Shown here piece by piece: positions 62,775 to 64,000 of a stretch of DNA of 64,000 bases (its first letter is position 1; each line of letters opens with the position of its first letter). The stretch spans positions 27,719 to 91,718 of the forward strand of contig NZ_NINX01000037.1 in the NCBI RefSeq assembly GCF_002188635.1, in the 5' to 3' direction. Made by a program: the position numbers and the translations under genes. The notes beneath the pieces are model-generated. The model was not told the DNA's origin, ran no database searches, and saw nothing but the letters and a program-made list of their open reading frames with translations. The DNA is from Pigmentiphaga sp. NML030171. Lineage in GTDB: Bacteria > Pseudomonadota > Gammaproteobacteria > Burkholderiales > Burkholderiaceae_B.

Positions 62775-63286
62775 AGCGGCCCCGCCGCGAGCGCCCGCGC
62801 TTCCAGCACGCCGCGCAGCGCGATCTTCACCGCCTGCATGCGCACGGCGGTGCGGTCTCCCGCCAGCAGATGCGTGGCCGTGCGTACCCGCATGCCTTCG
62901 GGCGTGGTCCATGCCCAGCCGAAGCACACCATGCCCACGGGCTTGCCCGGCGTCGCGCCGCCGGGGCCGGCGATGCCGGTCGTCGACACCGCCATTTGCG
63001 TCCGCGCCGCCTTCAGCGCCCCGGCCGCCATCTCGCCCGCGGTCTGTTCGCTGACCGCGCCATGCGCGGCCAGCGTGTCTTCCCGCACCCCCAGCTCGGC
63101 CACCTTGGCCGCGTTGGTATAGGTGACGAACCCCCGGTCGAACCAGGCACTGGAACCGGCCACGGCCGTGACCAGCCCCGCCACCAGCCCGCCGGTGCAG
63201 GATTCGGCGGCCGCCAGCATCCAGCCGGCCGGCTGCAGGGCGCCCCCCAAGGCGGCGGACAGATCTAGCGATTCCTGGTCGAACAT
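62762..63286 (-). CDS. pncC: nicotinamide-nucleotide amidohydrolase (CinA C-terminal family)
   Basis: This 174-residue protein is a stand-alone CinA C-domain. AAESCTGGLVAGLVTAVAGSSAWFDRGFVTYTNAAK is the diagnostic start, followed by VSTTGIAGPGGATPGKPVGMV. The enzyme deamidates NMN to NaMN in pyridine nucleotide recycling. It is 14 bases after pgpA. GGGGAGA precedes the ATG. Confidence 0.93.
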   Translation of the reverse strand: MFDQESLDLSAALGGALQPAGWMLAAAESCTGGLVAGLVTAVAGSSAWFDRGFVTYTNAAKVAELGVREDTLAAHGAVSEQTAGEMAAGALKAARTQMAVSTTGIAGPGGATPGKPVGMVCFGWAWTTPEGMRVRTATHLLAGDRTAVRMQAVKIALRGVLEARALAAGPLQNE

Positions 63287-63300
63287 GTCGATCTCCCCGG

Positions 63301-63822
63301 TCAGGCCTGAGCGACGATACGCCAGTACAGCGCGCAGACCAAGAGCGCGTAGAACGCGGCGATCATGTCGTCCCACATCACGCCCAGGCCGTTCTTGAGC
63401 CGGCGGTCGAAATGGCCGATGGGGGGCGGCTTGAGGATGTCGAACAGGCGGAACAGCAGGAAGCCGAAGGCCTGCGACACCACGGAATCCGGGATCAGCC
63501 ACAGCACGGTCCAGAAGGCCACCATCTCGTCCCATACCATGCCGCCATGATCGGGCACGCCCAGGTCGCGTCCCGTGCGGTCGCAGGCCCAGATGCCCAC
63601 GACGAATGCCGCCGCCAGGAAGATCGCCTGGTGCAACGGCGCCCCCAGCACCATGGTCAAGGGCTGCCACAGCGCCCAGGCCAGCAGCGTCCCCCAGGTT
63701 CCCGGCGCCGGGCGGATCAGTCCGCTGCCCAGGCCGAAGGCAATGGTGCGCGACAGGCGCGCGCGCATCCAGCCGAAGCTGGGACTCGCCGGCACCGGGC
63801 CGGCGGAGGAAATGTCGGTCAT
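63301..63822 (-). CDS. pgpA: phosphatidylglycerophosphatase A
   Basis: This 173-residue integral membrane phosphatase makes phosphatidylglycerol. Family blocks are FGLGSGLIRPAPGTWGTLLA, VPDHGGMVWDEMVAFW and DILKPPPIGHFDRRLKNGLGVMWDDMIA. The start overlaps the thiL stop as ATGA. Confidence 0.96.
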   Translation of the reverse strand: MTDISSAGPVPASPSFGWMRARLSRTIAFGLGSGLIRPAPGTWGTLLAWALWQPLTMVLGAPLHQAIFLAAAFVVGIWACDRTGRDLGVPDHGGMVWDEMVAFWTVLWLIPDSVVSQAFGFLLFRLFDILKPPPIGHFDRRLKNGLGVMWDDMIAAFYALLVCALYWRIVAQA

Positions 63823-64000
63823 GATGTCTCAGGCAAGGAGCCCGCCGCCGGATCGACCGGCATCGGGAAGTGATCGAAGCCCGCTCGGGGCAGGTCCGGC
63901 ACCGGCATGCCGCCGGCGTCCACCACCCGCAGGCCGGGGCCGGCGTCCACCGCGCCGATGCGCGTGGCCGCCACGCCCGCGCGCGCGGCCGCCTCGGCCA
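63819..64000 (-). CDS. thiL: thiamine-monophosphate kinase, C-terminal part (partial)
   Basis: The frame entering from the right edge encodes about 60 residues: AEAAARAGVAATRIGAVDAGPGLRVVDAGG, then FDHFP near the end, which is the characteristic ThiL C-terminus. ThiL makes thiamine diphosphate from thiamine monophosphate. Overlap with pgpA and the following pncC give the usual thiL-pgpA-pncC operon. Confidence 0.85.
   Translation of the reverse strand, partial: AEAAARAGVAATRIGAVDAGPGLRVVDAGGMPVPDLPRAGFDHFPMPVDPAAGSLPETS

Overview
The window is GC-rich, densely coded DNA of the kind seen in Alcaligenaceae (Bordetella/Achromobacter type beta-proteobacteria). This placement is an inference from gene families: many Bug-type periplasmic binding proteins, LysR/MarR/GntR regulators next to oxygenase genes, a narGHJI-ppiC nitrate reductase operon, groESL with a CIRCE element, and a thiL-pgpA-pncC run. 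No rRNA, tRNA, CRISPR array or insertion sequence was seen.

1-13 kb is catabolic and accessory. It holds the end of a probable LysR gene, pcaHG (protocatechuate 3,4-dioxygenase) with a terminator, and a hipBA toxin-antitoxin pair behind a palindromic operator array. An esterase-like hydrolase coupled to a Bug receptor follows. Then come two units that pair a Rieske oxygenase with a periplasmic binding protein: Bug-Rieske with a divergent MarR gene, and ABC-type binding protein-LysR-Rieske with a shared operator motif. 13-22 kb is a respiratory nitrate reductase operon, narGHJI-ppiC-narK, on the minus strand. 21.9-25.1 kb holds a third unit (Rieske plus ABC-type binding protein, with a divergent GntR gene). 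25.1-27.9 kb has a GlcG/HbpS-like gene, a Bug pseudogene with an internal deletion, a LysR and a MarR gene.

27.9-38.2 kb is mostly envelope and housekeeping: a ClC channel with CBS domains, a D,D-carboxypeptidase, a diguanylate cyclase, an NlpE-like lipoprotein, a MASE1-PAS membrane protein with no output domain, a membrane protein with a papain/LRAT-like C-terminal domain, and groESL.

38.8-54.4 kb is the most notable part. It is one long operon for making, exporting and probably O-acetylating cellulose: bcsD, a small Pro-rich gene, bcsA, bcsB, bcsZ, bcsC, two tandem SGNH-like genes (WssF-like), then AlgF/WssG-, AlgI/WssH- and AlgJ/WssI-like genes. It joins a BcsD subunit, typical of crystalline-cellulose operons, to a Wss/Alg-type acetylation module, and no bcsQ is present. 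The diguanylate cyclase 6 kb upstream and the BcsA PilZ domain suggest c-di-GMP control.

54.4-64 kb holds two more Bug genes, dgkA, pyrF, a RraA-like gene with divergent LysR, a QseBC/TctDE-type two-component system divergent from mipA, and the end of a thiL-pgpA-pncC operon.

Five intact binding proteins of the Bug or ABC class lack any permease or ATPase partner here, and three Rieske oxygenases lack a reductase.
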